NCBI GenBank assembly: GCA_003260075.1
Contig: QLIY01000633.1
Coordinates: forward strand, 1 to 64,000
From: Phallusia mammillata
Taxonomy: Eukaryota; Chordata; Ascidiacea; Phlebobranchia; Ascidiidae
Length of the DNA stretch: 64,000 nucleotides
Reading direction: 5' to 3'
The translations under genes were made by a program, and so were the position numbers. The first letter of the stretch is position 1. The number at the start of each line of letters is the position of its first letter. The notes beneath the pieces were generated by a model. The model did no database searches. It worked only from the letters and a program-made list of their open reading frames with translations, and was not told where the DNA came from. Shown here in pieces: positions 36,547 through 51,500 of the stretch.

Positions 36547-39500
36547 TATCAGAACATGTATTAAGTTGAGTTTGGTTTACTTCGCATCATAAAGAAATCA
36601 TAGCACCAGACTTCTGGTTTACTCTTGCTTGATAAGAAAACACAACTATTCTAGAACAGGGTAACTGCGGCCCGCATGTCAAATGCTGCCCATTAATTAA
36701 AGGTTGTGCGGCCCGTGAAGACATTTAGATGAAGTGTGGTTAAGTAAACAATTTCAGTGCGGTGCTACCTAGCACATACATTTTTTCTGGTTTTGAGCAG
36801 CACATCAATATTCCCCTGTCTACGTCTATCATTTATATGTTTTGTCATTTTTGCAATCCCTTTTTCAAATATTGCCAATAAGGCCAATCTTAGGAATAAC
36901 ACTGATATAAAAGATTAAGAATAAACCTAACATATTTCCTCCACCAAAAAAAGAGAACGCATTTTTGAAAACATTGACAAACCTAATTTCGGGGTCCAAT
37001 CAAAACAAGAGCAGTAGATACAGACAAATTTTTGCAGTTGGTTTGGATAAGGTTTAACGTTGTGTAACTCATTTTAAACACCAAATATCACAACTTACAC
37101 TAAACATATGTTTGTAGTTTCACAAAACTGCATACAAAATCCGCCCATATTACTTTTAAAGGTAAGCCTAATTAAGAGACACGAATTAAGTCTGTAGTGG
37201 GACTTTCATTTATTCAAAGTTTCGCGTAAAACTTTTCTATGCCAACAGACATTTTGTTCAATTATTTTGTGCAAATTACAAAAAAAAAACAATTCAACTA
37301 TTTGGGGGTCTTGGAAAATGTAACTATTGCTTGTTACGTCATTGTTAGGGATGTGCCAAAACCGCAAATGTTCTGTTTGGCCGAGCAAGCACGGGTGAAT
37401 TATGACGTCACAAAAAAATCCCCTTTCTACGTTTTAGCTCTGCAAGGCCTCTTACGTCACCGGCGGTTTTTCATTAAGCTGAACATGCTCATAAAGTACA
37501 CGTTTTTCCATCATCTAGTGCATTTGAAAAATCATCCGTTTTTGTTAATAAACTCCCTTTAAAACACCAGTTTCGTATGTTAGCAAGGCATGAATATGCA
37601 AATTTAACGCTCGGGTCAGTTTGTGCAACTGCTCGCCGAGCACCGACCATTGAAAACAACGATGCTCGGTACCGAGTACTCGGGTTCTGGCCCGGCTCGG
37701 CCCATCCCCAGTCATTATGGTAACCTTTGTTACGTGGTTATGGTAACCAAAAACACGGTGTATTCCAACCCCGATTTCTGGCCTGATTGGGGTGCAGTCT
37801 GGTTTATGCACAGAAGTCCAAAAGTAAACCAATCAAAAATCGTACTCACTTGAAGATATACTGGCACTACTGATGTTAGCAATCTCTCCAGCCAGGCTAT
37901 AGGTCACAGTTGTGCCTTCAGGGTCTGTTGCGGTAACTTGCACGGAGAACAACTCATTGATGTTGGGATTGATTTGCAGTGGAGATTGTCCAGCAAATAC
38001 CGGGGGAAAGTTTACTAGAAAAAAACATTACCATGTTTAGTGAGATTTTTAAACAATCTTTATAAGTGAAATTAGTTTGTTTTCTAATACAAAGCGGAGA
38101 TGCGGGTCTCTTCACAGTTTTACTAATAAGTTATGGTATCATTTGCTTCTGTAAATGGAAGCTTACAGCAATCTGGCCTGGGTTAGAACCTACAAACTTG
38201 CGAGCAACAGATGCGCAAACCACCAACAAAATCTGGCCTAACAAATATTGATCTGTCCAAGTGATAAGGGTTTGTTAAAAAATAACACTTTTCATTTAAG
38301 AAAATAAAATAAATGTAGGAATCACAGTGGTTAAGGGACATTTATTAAGGGAATTTTATCAGAGGATTTTTTTTCTTAACTGGTGTAAAGTTATACAGAA
38401 TAACCATTCTTTAGCAACTTGTAATATTGGCAACATTTTGCCAATTAGCTGAAAACCTATCTTAAGAGATACTAGTTGTCGAACAAGTTATCCCAATCAT
38501 AAACTCACCTTCTGGTGCAGGAGGAATTCCCGTGCCCTGACCTCGTGTGACGTCATTGGATATAAGCACGTCTTGTAGACATTGGGGAGCGTTTGTGTTG
38601 TTCTTTAAGAGACAAAACAGATTAAACACAGCTTAAGGGCAATGTGTTAACTTTTTGTCAAGTAAAAGTTTTATTGTGGTGTGTACTGATTTTTTTGTTG
38701 TACAATTTGTTTTGTTTTTTAAAGTGTACAGAAATATAGCTGATTATTTAAAATCGAAGAAGGGAAGAAACACAAATTAAATACATTAGTAATAAGAAGT
38801 ACTGTTACATTAGGCAAATACGTTAGGAACGGTTAGGTAATTTTGTCATACATCAGGCTTCCATACAACAGGCAGTTCAAAGAAGTTTGAAATCCTGAAC
38901 AAAATTTTTAAAAACAACAACATATATTCAAATAGAAAATTAAAAAAGCGCATACCCCGCAAGCGGTTACTGCTTGGCTGAGTTGATCGGGTGTAGCGTC
39001 CGCCAATAGGGTTTGCAAGTATTCAGGTTGGAAGTCAAGGACATTGAACAATGACCACGATTCTCCAGTTGCGTATGTAAACAGTGAAGCGTCGGCCGCA
39101 ACCCGCCCTAAAAATAAAAGAGAAGTTAAAATTTCCCGTGTATTGTAGGTACATAAATAAACACTTTGTTTAAAAAGATTTTTTTGAGAAATTGTTAACC
39201 TTACATTTGTCCCCAGCTGAATTTAATAGATGTTCTTTTATTTATATATTCTTGACTGTTTGACAAGGGGCACATTTCATTATATTGCATTAAGCCTGTT
39301 CAGTTGCGGTTGGTGTGTACATTTGACTTGATGTTTACGTCTAATGTGTGTATTTATCAACTATTATGCGTGTTCTACAACTATGTTTATTAACCATCTG
39401 TTTATAATTCTATTTGAATAAGGCGATGATACAAGTTTACAGAAATTATAACGTAGAAAAAATATTCCTAGTTATTACTTTTACATTATGAATCCAATTT

Positions 39501-42500
39501 TTTCATTTGATTTTGTCCTGTTTTGAACCTCCCCGTTTTCTTTCACTAAGCCTTATTGGCTCAACTTAAATTTATAATTTTAATGTTTCGCGGCTAGCCC
39601 TACTACCTCGCTTACATGACTTAGGACGTTTTACTTACATGACTCAGCAAATGGATGTGTGAGATCGCCCAGTAGAGTGCCGTTAGGAATGTTAGCGTTC
39701 CAACGTCGTTCTGTTTCTGTGGTCGGACTCTCAATGGTCGTAAAAGCGAGAGAACTGAGGGAAGCCGTTGTTCCATTACGGAAACGGAAATCGTTTGTTT
39801 TGTCACCGTCGAAAAATCCTGAAAGAGTCAGTTTGAACCGTTTTATTTTTTCGTTTTTTTGGCAGTTTTAAACAATAATAAACTGGTCATGTCGATAAAA
39901 GGCACAGATATTAAAACGGAGATTAAGAGGCAAGGTAACATAAAACAGAATTAAGACGAAATAGTGTAGAGATTATCAAGAAAATACAAATATTAGTGAG
40001 GAAAATGACTGCCCAATTAGACTGAAAAACGCCATGATTTAATACTCAAACATTTCGGCAAATGCTTATGCCTTCATCAGTGTTTTGCTTTTTCCTTCTA
40101 TTTGGGTTATTTTCCTCATAAACTTATGAACAGATCCGTGTATAGTGTTCCAAAATACAAAGATTATTTTAAAATTTTGTGATTCATTTACGTGATAGTC
40201 GATACTTGCAACATTTTTGCGCTGAAACTCTAAGAGGAACGCTTACTTTATCACTGGTTATTATTGTGCATTCGCAGCATTACTTACCGTACAAGCCGTC
40301 GACCCGGTTTCTGTAGGAGGGGGAGATAGACGATTGAAGCACCATTGCAATTCCGGACGCACTAACAAGGAAAAGTGACATATCAGATCCAACCTGGTAA
40401 GATATTGAGATACGAGTCTCCCGCATACTCATGCGCATCAAACCGTTGATAAGACCTGAAAAAAGAGTTTGAAGGTGTAAGCTAAAGCATGGTTACATGT
40501 AATGACGCTGCTACACAAGTTTTTCGTTATATAGGTTGGCGAAAAGAGCACTAAACAGCAGGATTGTAAGTCGGGTCGGGGCTTTTAGGGCGGGCTTTAG
40601 TTGTAATAAAACTAAATGAGGCCAAATCTCACACTATAGGCCGCATTTGTGTTGAAATATGTAATATTTCTGACCTAATTTAGGCTTTATTTTGACTAAG
40701 TTTCGCGGGTTCTGAGTTTTCGGCTTGTACTTTTCGGTTTTGGCCAGGTTTGGTCTTTAATTTTATAATTCTGCTATAGAAGACCAGAAGAAGGTTCAAA
40801 GGCCCTGTGACTTCAAAACGTTTAAATTAATATCGTCAAAACAGCTTCAGTTTGGTTCAATGGACAGATGCAATAATTTTTATACAGACCAGCGAAAACA
40901 ATATATTGCCTTCAATAGACCTGGCCTACCATAACACTACTAAACATAAAAAATCAATAAGCTATATTCATAAGGCAGACTATAGTCGTAAAGTTGAGAT
41001 TCAGTTGAAATAGAACAGATTTTACAGACAGCCTCATTTATGTGGTTATGTCAAACTTAATTTCGCGCTGATTTTGAACAATTTTCAGGGGAAAACATTT
41101 TTTCACTTAAAAAAAGAATATTTTTAGAACGAAAATATTTTCAAACCATTAACGCAAAGCATAACAAACCAGCCTTACCCGTTGCAGACTGTATTTCGGT
41201 TATCTGTGCGGCAGAAGCTCGTGTTCCGTTCAAATAAACAGTGATATTTCCGATGTCACTATCAGTGCTGTTAACCACAAGTTGAATGCGGGTCGAAGTT
41301 GCATTTTGGTTCTCCAGTACAACTCCCGAAATGACCGAACCCCCCCCCCCAAATAAACAGTGATATTTCCGATGTCACTATCAGTGCTGTTAACCACTAG
41401 TTGAATACGGGTTGAAGTTGCCGCTTGGTTCTCCAATACAACTCCCGAAATGACCGATGCGTTCACCAAGTTTCCATCAACATCAATGTTTTGCGTAAAA
41501 CGCACCTATAACAGCATAATGGAAAGGTCGGTTTAGCAAGCTGTCTTTCATGAGGCAATTTAACAGTTGTATGATGTTTTATTTAATTAAGTATAACTTT
41601 TTCAGTTACACTTTTCACTTCTTTTAGTGATTAAACTAAAGAAAATACCAATGAGATATTAAATTACAATAGTTTTGTCGCAACATCGAAATAAAATCAA
41701 AGAAAAATATACTGGTTTTGACCATTTAAATGCAACGATGTCCTAAGCACTTTATAACGGGTTGAAATTTATTTATATCTATTAATGAGAGCAAGTTCCC
41801 TTTACAAAAGCCTGTAATACAAGGTATTGCAATCACGTGTAAACAAAAACCGAAAGCAAATTCTGATAAAGTATCTACGCAATAATAACAACCGAGTCAT
41901 GACGTATGTACAATGACGCATCACATAAACCGTTTGCTTCCTTATGACAGGAAATAAGTGCAGAGGTGGCAGTTCCTCTACGTGTGACGTTTATTTGCGA
42001 CGCCTGATCATTATGATAGGAGCAAGAAACAAAACAGAATAAACAAGTTTGCAACTCAGTCATTTGCGAAAGTTTGTTTATGCTTTTTATTGGAAATCAG
42101 ACCGTTTTGAAGTTTCGTCAGTGGTAAACAAAGTCAAATCAGTTTGTGTAATTGTCAGTCCCATGAAGCAACGCGTATTATTTATGCGGGCCTAATAGCA
42201 TAAAAATAACTTTAAATCGCTATACCAAACCGTGCAACAAAATATTTTTTGCTCAACAAATTTTTTGACGTTGCTGGAATAGTCACTTTGCCCACCAAGT
42301 GGCTTTAAAATCAAGTCCAATGTCTCGTTTCATTACATTCATGACTTTATGTCGTCACACCCATCCCCCTATGACGTCACATCCATGTCTTTGGCGCCAC
42401 ATTCACAACGTTATGACGTCACAAACATATAGTTATATGACGTCACAGTCATGTCTTTAGCGTCACATTTACAACTTCATGACGGCACAAACATATAATT

Positions 42501-45500
42501 CTATGACGTAATAGTCACTCCCTTTGCCTCACATTTAGGACAGTATGTCGTCACACACACATGGCTCTATGACGTAACACTCGTACTTATGTGACGTCAT
42601 ACAGCATTGTGAACTGACCTGTACTTGTAAGTTGGCTCCGTTGTCTGCGCGAATCAGATCGAACTCTCCAAGACCAGAGTAGGAGTAGCGGTTTTCATCG
42701 AGTGTCACCAAGTGCGGGTCTCCATACAATCCGGCTGATAACCACAAAATCAGAAATATGTAAAAAGTTGAATGTGAAACACTCATTGTTTTAATGTGTA
42801 TAAAGTGTATCGTAATTGACGTCTGTACAAAACGGTTGTGTAGATTATTATGTTATATTGTTTCATGTTGTTGTTTTTAAATATGTAGTAGAAATGCTCC
42901 GTGGTGAAAAAAACAACAACCTGTTTTATTGTTTGAACAACTGACTTAAAGCTAGCTATTGAAAACCATTTCCACATAATTTGATTGACTTGTAGATTGT
43001 TCCGGCATGCCAAAAGAAACGTTATTTTTTCGATGTATCCCTACGCCAAATCTTTTTGCATAGCTTTAACTTGAATATGTGCTCAATCTAATAAATGCCT
43101 TTTGATTACATATTTAATTGCCTGCTTTGTAGGCACAGATACAAAAACAACACATTGTACAAACAACTACCTTTACTTAGTCTATATCTGGCCTTTGCCC
43201 TACACAACTGTTGCCTTAGCAAACACTTCGGACGTTAGCAAGAAAAAGCGTACAGCGGTACAATAAACAATATCAGTGATTTAATGGTAGGTGAAATCGA
43301 TGCAGTGAAATTGATATGATATCCGGTATTTTAACTCTTATTCTGCCAACAGCCATTGTCTCGTTATGACGCCTTCCGTTTCCAATCCATGAAAAACAAA
43401 TGAGTAAAACGCACGAACGTCTTGTTATTTGCTTAATTTGCGTCATACCTAGGTTTTTTATGCTAAACTGTTTTGCATTAATGCAATGTTGGTGAAAATA
43501 TTATCACAGCTTTAGTGACTTAATTTTACCAAATTAAATTCGCATTTCATTTTAACACGTGTTCCAATTAAGCTGTGCTCTTGTGGCAGAAAAATCAATC
43601 TGCGCATAAACTGTACTGTGATCACAGTGTGTACTTCATATATTGCTCACAAAAGACCTCTGTGACCTAGTGTATACTCTCAGACACACGAAAAATCCTG
43701 GTGTCTGGCCACAGCGTGTACATCTAAAGTTGCTCACAGTAATCCTCAATATACCCAGGGAGCTTGTGTGTATCCGTATCCGAGTCATTAAATCTATGCT
43801 ACACATAAACTGGTGTATGGCCACAACGTCTAAAGTTGCTCTGAGTGGTCGATTAGAGTACTCAAGGGTCTGAATCCAGACTCAAAAATGTCAAAGAAAA
43901 CTTTTGTAAACTGACTTTTAGATTATGTAAGCAATATGAACTGCATTAAACCTACGTTCTGCAACACAATTACCCATATCTACAATGTATAAACAGGCCA
44001 CCACCATAGCACGTACATCATATTGCTGGCGGAGTAGTGTGTAGGACAGATTGCCCACGCATTTTCCACACATGATGCAAGTTATACGTGCGGGGCGTGC
44101 AGTTATTATTGTCATAAGACTTAATAGAGGCGCAATTTTTACGGTCTGGACCCGACGTCAATAGGCCTGTGATAGATGTGACACATTCACACCGCTTGAC
44201 GTAATACCTTATGGGTCGGTGATGCTCTCATGCGTATAACAAGTACTTAATTTATTAAAAGTTAACAGGGGTGTCCAAAGTTTGTTTAATAGACGGGTAA
44301 CTTTTTTGCGAAGTTTATAAACGTAGAATTAGAAATAAACGTGATTATAGAAATGATTGAGATTTTGTTGCGTCGCGCCATGTATTTGTCTTTTTCACCG
44401 GTAAAAAATGTTGCATGAAAACTGTTTGCGTAAAGTTACGTCGCCAATCCACAAAAACTGAATCCAAACTATGACAGAAGCAACATAATTTGAAACAACA
44501 GCCGGGGATCGAACTTTGGACACCCCTGCCCTAAGGGTATATTCCTGCAATGAAACGTGTGAACGATAATTGAAAGAACCAACCAAGGCAATTATAATTA
44601 TAACAAAAAAAGTGATAACTGTTAAATATAAATTTGTTCCAAGTTGAATTTAAAAGTTATTCTTTTATACTTATGTTTGGCTAAGTGTGACGTATAACTG
44701 ACTTGTGACAAGTGGCACATTGCACAACTTTGCATCTGTGTTTATGTCTACTATTGTATGTGTGTGCTGCAATTATGTTCAATAATCATCTGTTCATGCG
44801 TCTATTTGAATAAGGCAATAAAAGAAGTTCACACGATCAAACAACAATATACGACTCCCTGATTTTTGAAAAACACATAACTTACCGAGTGGGCTGGGGA
44901 CATAACCTTCGTTGGATGAAGGAGGGCGTTTCTCGCGATACATGTTGCAAAAATCGGGCCCGGATGAAAAACTGCAACAATCCAAGGCAGGCTGTGCTTC
45001 CTCCTCTGTCGAAATAATTGTAAGTAAGAATTCGGCAACGCGCATAAATGAACAAAGCGGACTGTGGGCAAAAACAGTCGAGAACCCAATTTTGGGAATA
45101 TCATTGACAAAAAAATACATTGAAATGCGTAGAGCAGTGGTTCCCAACCCTTATCAACAATTTCCTTTCTTAACAATTCAAGACATTTTAGGAAATATTC
45201 CCAGAGCTGCAGTGTCTATTTACAAACCACATGTAAAAAATAAAGAAAATTTCTCCTTTGGGAGGAATTAGTCCCTGGTTGGGAACCACTGGCCTACAGA
45301 ATAATGAAAAGAAGATATTGTTTAAAACAGTAATAACCCACCAATAAGCAGTGTATAAACGTTTTCGGAAAACAAAAAGCTACAAAATATACTTTTTACA
45401 AAACCCCCCCCCCCGAACCACTGGCCTACAGAATAATGAAAAGAAGATATTGTTTAAAACAGCAATACTCCACCAATAAGCAGTGTTTAAACGTTTTCGG

Positions 45501-48500
45501 AAAACAAAAAGCTACAAAATACGCTTTTTACAAAACAAATACAGCTTAAGATTAATTTAAACTTTAGTTGTGAACACATCGGTAATAACTTATTTTACAT
45601 TTTAAGCAATGCTTTACCCACCAATATACATAAATGCGGACTCCTCATCAATGAAGTAGATGGGAAAACGCGCGTAATGGCCACCCCACGGGTAACCCCC
45701 GGGTAAGAAAGACCCATCGTTGTCGTCGTAGCAGCAAACAGGGCCTTGACGGTCAGCTCGGAAAAACGGTTGGAAACAAGCTGAACCAAGGCGTCGGGTG
45801 ACTGGAAATGAAAAGCAAACGTTTATGTTTGTAGAAAATAAGATGCGATTAGAGGAGGGTTTTCTTATTGAGCAAGAAATAGAAAATCCATGCCCCCGCG
45901 AAGCCTTACACTATAAGATTTGTTTTTTTATTTATTATTTATAATATAGTAAACCCACGTCCCGCCTCGTCCTACTCTATAGTGTATATTTCTAACTTCA
46001 TGTCATAAGATGCAATGAATGAACAAAACAAAATAACACAGGTGTAATCCACATAAACAGGCTCTGCTCTTAAGTATATAATCGAACCATAATTTGCACA
46101 CACAATTTTTTTGGTTGTGTACCTCTGCAAAAGGTATTTGAGATTTTATCTGATTGGCTAGAAAGCGTATTCTAACACAAACGAAGATCGACATTTAAAT
46201 ATTGAATGACCAAAAGATTAGATTTCAGATTCGGGTAATGACAGTATTCAAATACTAATAAAATCAACAGGATTCGATTACCTAAATACCCAAAATTTGA
46301 ATCGGATTTAATAATAATAAAGTTCAAATACCGATTGGATTCGAATACGGATAAGATTACAATACTGACAAATACTTTAAGAGTTCAGGCTCTGTAGGAC
46401 CCCCCCCCCTAGAATTTTCCATAATTGCGGGATTCGGGTACTAATAAAGTTCAAATACCGATTGGATTCGAATACGAATAAGATTACAATACTGACAAAT
46501 ACTTTAAGAGTTCAGGCTCTGTAGGGTATATTTTAGTGCTAGATATAACCAAAGCTTCTACAGTGGTTCTCAAACTTATAAAGCATGCATTTACAAACCA
46601 TTTTTTGGCAGCACAATTTGCAGGCCGACCGCACAAACATTGTCAAAAGAAAATAATACCGAATATTTTGTGTTACACTTGGAAATCTCTCAAGGCTAAC
46701 ACGGTTTAAAATCACTGAGCAAGCACGTGCTTCACTAACCTGCCACATCTTGAAGTAAAGCTAAGTTTTCAGAAGAAATGACCCCTTCAAGGGGAGGTGG
46801 ATTGGTCGACCTAAAAGCGGAATGCCAAGGCACAGTCTCCCAGTCAAGATCAAAAAAGGCACTTTGAAAGTCGGTTGGACAGGGCTGTAGAAAATAACAT
46901 TGTTTTAGAAAAGGTTTAAAATTGGAGAATTGGACCTTAAAAAAATATCAGCTATTGCTGCCAGGCATAATATTAAGTTTATAGAGCTCTTCTTGAAAAT
47001 GTGGTTTTAAAACAGACGTTACGACGTCCTACACAGGTCGTCTTCATCAGGGTAAATAGCACTGCATGCGACTAGTACAGTGCACGGTAAACAAAGGAAA
47101 AATAGAATAGGACGCAAGTACGTCACATCGCAACGAAAACACCGCGCAAAAACTAATGATAGGGCCTTCATAAAGAATATTACAGTGTATAGAAACAGGT
47201 ATGACAGATTATATCACAGATGTTGGCATGAACATCTACTGAAACGCCTAAAGCATGCCGGGTTTTACATCTATTAGGGCCGTTATACTCCCATTAAACT
47301 AACACGACCATGTCACAACGTTATTTTTGTTTTTTGAACCAAAAGTTAGTTGTTTTAAACCATTTGTTAGTTCCTAATTTAACAGTTTACCTCCATTAAG
47401 CAAGTAGTACACTTAAATCGTAAAGGCGATTACATATAACCTGGTATTTCTTGAAAAAGAAAAGTGGTTAAAATGCGACAAAAATATTGCCGAGTATAAA
47501 GCTAGACCCAAAACGAGGCCTTTTTGTTGAAGCACAGGGTCGAAACGTCTGGTCCAAATTACAATTTTGTCGAAATCGAAAAAATAAACAAATAATTGGA
47601 AGGAACTTACGACTTCAGTGAGCCACGTTGATGGTGGTGGCTGTGTATCGTACCACCTTAAGCATTCGGCTTCGTAATTTCGCTCGGTTGATGGAAGCAA
47701 TCCGAGTGAGAATGCAAAAGATCCGGCGACACCTGGTAAACAAAACCATTTCGAGTTTTCACACAGCACATTTTGCGAAGCACAGTCTTATTAATGAACG
47801 TTACATTAAACTCAGAAAACTATGAAGTCAAATTCTTAGGACGTAAAATACGTTGTTCGTGACGTCATTAGTGAAAAACCCCCCCCCCCCTAAAAGCGGA
47901 ATGCCAAGGCACAGTCTCCCAGTCAAGATCAAAAAAAGCACTGCCAAAGTCGGTTGGACAGGGCTGTAGAAAATAACATTGTTTTAGAAAAGGAATTAGA
48001 CCTTACAAAAATATTAGCTATTGCTGCCAGGCATAATATCAAGTTTATAGAGCTCTTCTTGAAAATGTATTTTAAAACAGACGTTTCGACGTGCTATACA
48101 GGTCGTCTTCATTAGGGTAAATAACACTGAATAGTACAGTGCACGGAAAACAAAGGAAAAAAAGAATAGGACGCAAGTACGTCACATCGCAACGAAAACA
48201 CCGCGCGATAACTAATGATAGGGCCTTCATAAAGAATATACAGTGTATAGAAACAGGTATGACAGATTATATCACAGATGTTGGCATGAGCATCTACTGA
48301 AACGCCTAAAGCATGCCGGGTTTTACATCTATTAGGGCCGTTATACTTTCATTAAACTAACACGACCATGTCACAACGTTATTTTTGTTTTTTGAACCAA
48401 AAGTTAGTTGTTTTAAACCATTTGTTAGTTCCTAATTTAACAGTTTACCTCTATTAAGTAAATAGTATACTTAAATCGTAAAGGCGATTACATATAACCT

Positions 48501-51500
48501 GATATTTCTTGAAAAGGAAAAGTGGTAAAAATACGACACAAACATATTGCCGAGTATATAGCTAGACCCAAAACGAGCCACTTTTGTTGAAGCACAAGGT
48601 CGAAACGTCTGGTCCAAATTACAATTTTGTCCGAATAGAAAAAAAATAAACAAATAATTGGACTTACGACTTCAGTGAGCCACGTTGATGGTGGTGGCTG
48701 TGAATCGTACCATCTTAAGCATTCGGCTTCGTAATTTCGCTCGTTTGATGAAAGCTGTCCGAGCGGGAATGCAAAAGATCCGGCGACACCTGGTAAACAA
48801 AACCATTTCGAGTTTTCACAAAGCATATTTTGCGAAGCACAGTCTTATTAATGAACGTTACATTAAATTTAGAAAACTGTGACGTCAAATTCTTATGACG
48901 TGGAATACGTTGTTCATGACGTCATTAGTAAAAAACATTTTAAAAAAAGAACTTCAAAGAAAATATTTGTATATTTTATCATCATAATTATACATGAAAT
49001 GTTCTCTTTTGTGTGTAAGTTTATGTTTGGTAAAAGAAAAAGAAAATACAAGCCCCCCCCCCCAAAAAAAGAGCTTTAAGGAAAATATTTGTATATTTTA
49101 TCGTCATGATTGTACATGAAATGTTCTCTTTTGTGTGTAAGTTTATGTTTGATAAAAGAAAAAGAAAATACAACCAAATCACATGATGTCATGTATAGCC
49201 GATGACTTCAGCCTTAAGTTTGATTTGTTTGTTTGTTTTTTTAGTGAAAAAAACGGGTAAAAACGGGTAAACAAAGCATTCCCCGTACCTGTGTTGGTTC
49301 CAACAAAGAGATCAGGTCGGTTACGGTTTCCTGGTTTGGAAGCAGCGTGCGTGAAGTGGATCTGGTCGCTTGCGTAACCGATCACTCCATCGACCTCAAA
49401 GAACTTAAATTCCACACTCATGTCGCCGTAGCGAGTCATTGCAAAACTGCGTGTGCCATCGGTCGCTATGAAACCTTGGAAAGTAACAACCTAAAAAGAT
49501 ATTGTCGTTAGTTGCCGTTGCAAAAAAGTTTGAAGGCGTTACCACACTACGGCCCGCAGGCTGGATCAGGCCCTCGAGGTCATTTCATCCAGCCCCGATC
49601 GTATTTTTTGCATTGCTAAATTGTATTAACAAGTTCAGAACGTTTAAAAATAAATTTACTCCTTACGAAAGTTTTCCTGGCACGAAATGTAGGAATAATA
49701 TTGGCTAGTTTCATAGGACTACAACGCTCAGGAATGATCCAAAGACAGTTTGTTGCATCACAGACAAGACTGCAAGTAACAATTGTGCGCGAACAATTCC
49801 CTTTTGTGTTACTTGTTACTTAATAAAGAAGCATTGTTTGGAAGATGGGACTAACTTTACAATTAATAGAATTGTAGAATAACCATATCTTGGCGGTCCT
49901 ATAAAAGTCGCCTTGCGGGCTAAGTTTGGAAAGACGGTATTTGGGCATGTAAACTATGCGGCCCCCAGAGTCATTATTTAACTTATCCGACACTCTGTTA
50001 AAAAACATTGGGTGACCCCTGATCCAAAGTAATTCAAATTATCGCTGTAGGATAACTTGGGACAAAACAGCGCTTAATTTAGAGTGGTCTATTTAGCAAT
50101 GAGTTAAATGAGTTTAGATTGCAAGGTTACATTTTGTTTTTGTGTTAAATGTTCAGAAGTTTAAGTTTTTGTAAAACAAAATCGAACTTTTGTGCCGGAA
50201 AAACCGAAAACTGCTCAATTTTCGATTGGGCGGTATAGTGACGACTCGAGTTAGGTTTAAAGAACGCCAAGAGGCTAAGTTTTAAAAAATATCATAATTG
50301 TTTGAATAAACTGTGTGTAGTGTTTTTGTTAATACGAGTCACCAGAGACACGATGTCTTTGTACAACATTTTTTAAAGTTTCAACAGGAACTGTTTTTTA
50401 CGATATCAAAGTGTTATAAATAGTTATTTGAAAGAGTTGATCAATGCAGTTTACTTGAATGAATTAAAACCAATTTGAGTTTAAGTTTATTGTTCAAGTG
50501 TTCCATAAGCAACTGATGACATCTGTTTCTTAATCCAGAAATCTCATGAAGACTTCCCGTTGAGCACAGTTCACATAATATCACTCCTTTGAGTAAATGT
50601 ATTGCCTCACTACTTACGTCTTCAACAGGCCCCCCCCCCAAGTTTACTTGAATGAATTAAAACCAGTTTGTACTCAAGTTTATTGTACAAGTGTTTCATA
50701 AGCAACTAATGACATCTGTTTTTTTAATCCAGAAATCTCATGAAGACTTCCAGTTGAGCACAGTTCACATAATGTCATTTGATTGAGTAAATGTATTGCC
50801 TCACTACTTACGTCTTCAACCTCATCGGTGAATCCAGTGATTGCAGGGTAGTAGGGCAAACGGTCATAGGTGACCTTGATCACTTCAAGGGCACTGAAAT
50901 CAGACGCGGTTTCGTTGAAAGTGTTTCGTACAGCCAAGTTTACGAAGCTGATAACATTGTTGCCATCTGCACAATACATGGTGTGAGTTGCCCCCCCCCC
51001 CGGGTATTGCAGGGTAGTAGGGCAAACTGTCATAGGTGACCTTGATCACTTCGAGGGCACTGAAATCGGTGTCGTTGAAACTGTTTCGTACAGCCGAGTT
51101 TACGAAGCTGATTACATCGTTGCCATCTGCACAATACATGGTGTGAGTTAATGTTGAGGTATTTTTAAACAGCATGTTTAAAACAAATGACGTCATGGTG
51201 AGGTGACGTCACAACTTTGATTGAAACAGGACAGAAAACGATTTAACATCAAACTTTCGCGTTTTTTTAGACAATTTTCGATTTTAGGAATCACAACTCA
51301 AATAAAATAGCTAAAAACAGAATCCTCAGTCAATGCAATATAACAAATAGAATTCCTTCTTCAACAGATGAAAAAAAATCTGATTCAATTATAATATAGA
51401 ATAACATAAACATAAAACTATCTTCAAATAGAAAATAGGGGTACAAACATAATAACAAATAGAGACAAAATAGTCATAATTTAAAGTTCCTTATAGACAA

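Noticed and set aside
36351..36569. Open frame with a long poly-Pro stretch
   Set aside because: It is produced by translating the 74-C run at 36473-36546 and a fragment of a duplicated gene D exon on the opposite strand. The same applies to poly-Pro/Gly frames at 3833-4193 and 55260-55741.
37239..37853. + strand open frames of up to 107 codons
   Set aside because: They lie in the gene D intron between the two cadherin-like exons, have no splice context, and overlap a CGG/CCG-rich repeat cluster.
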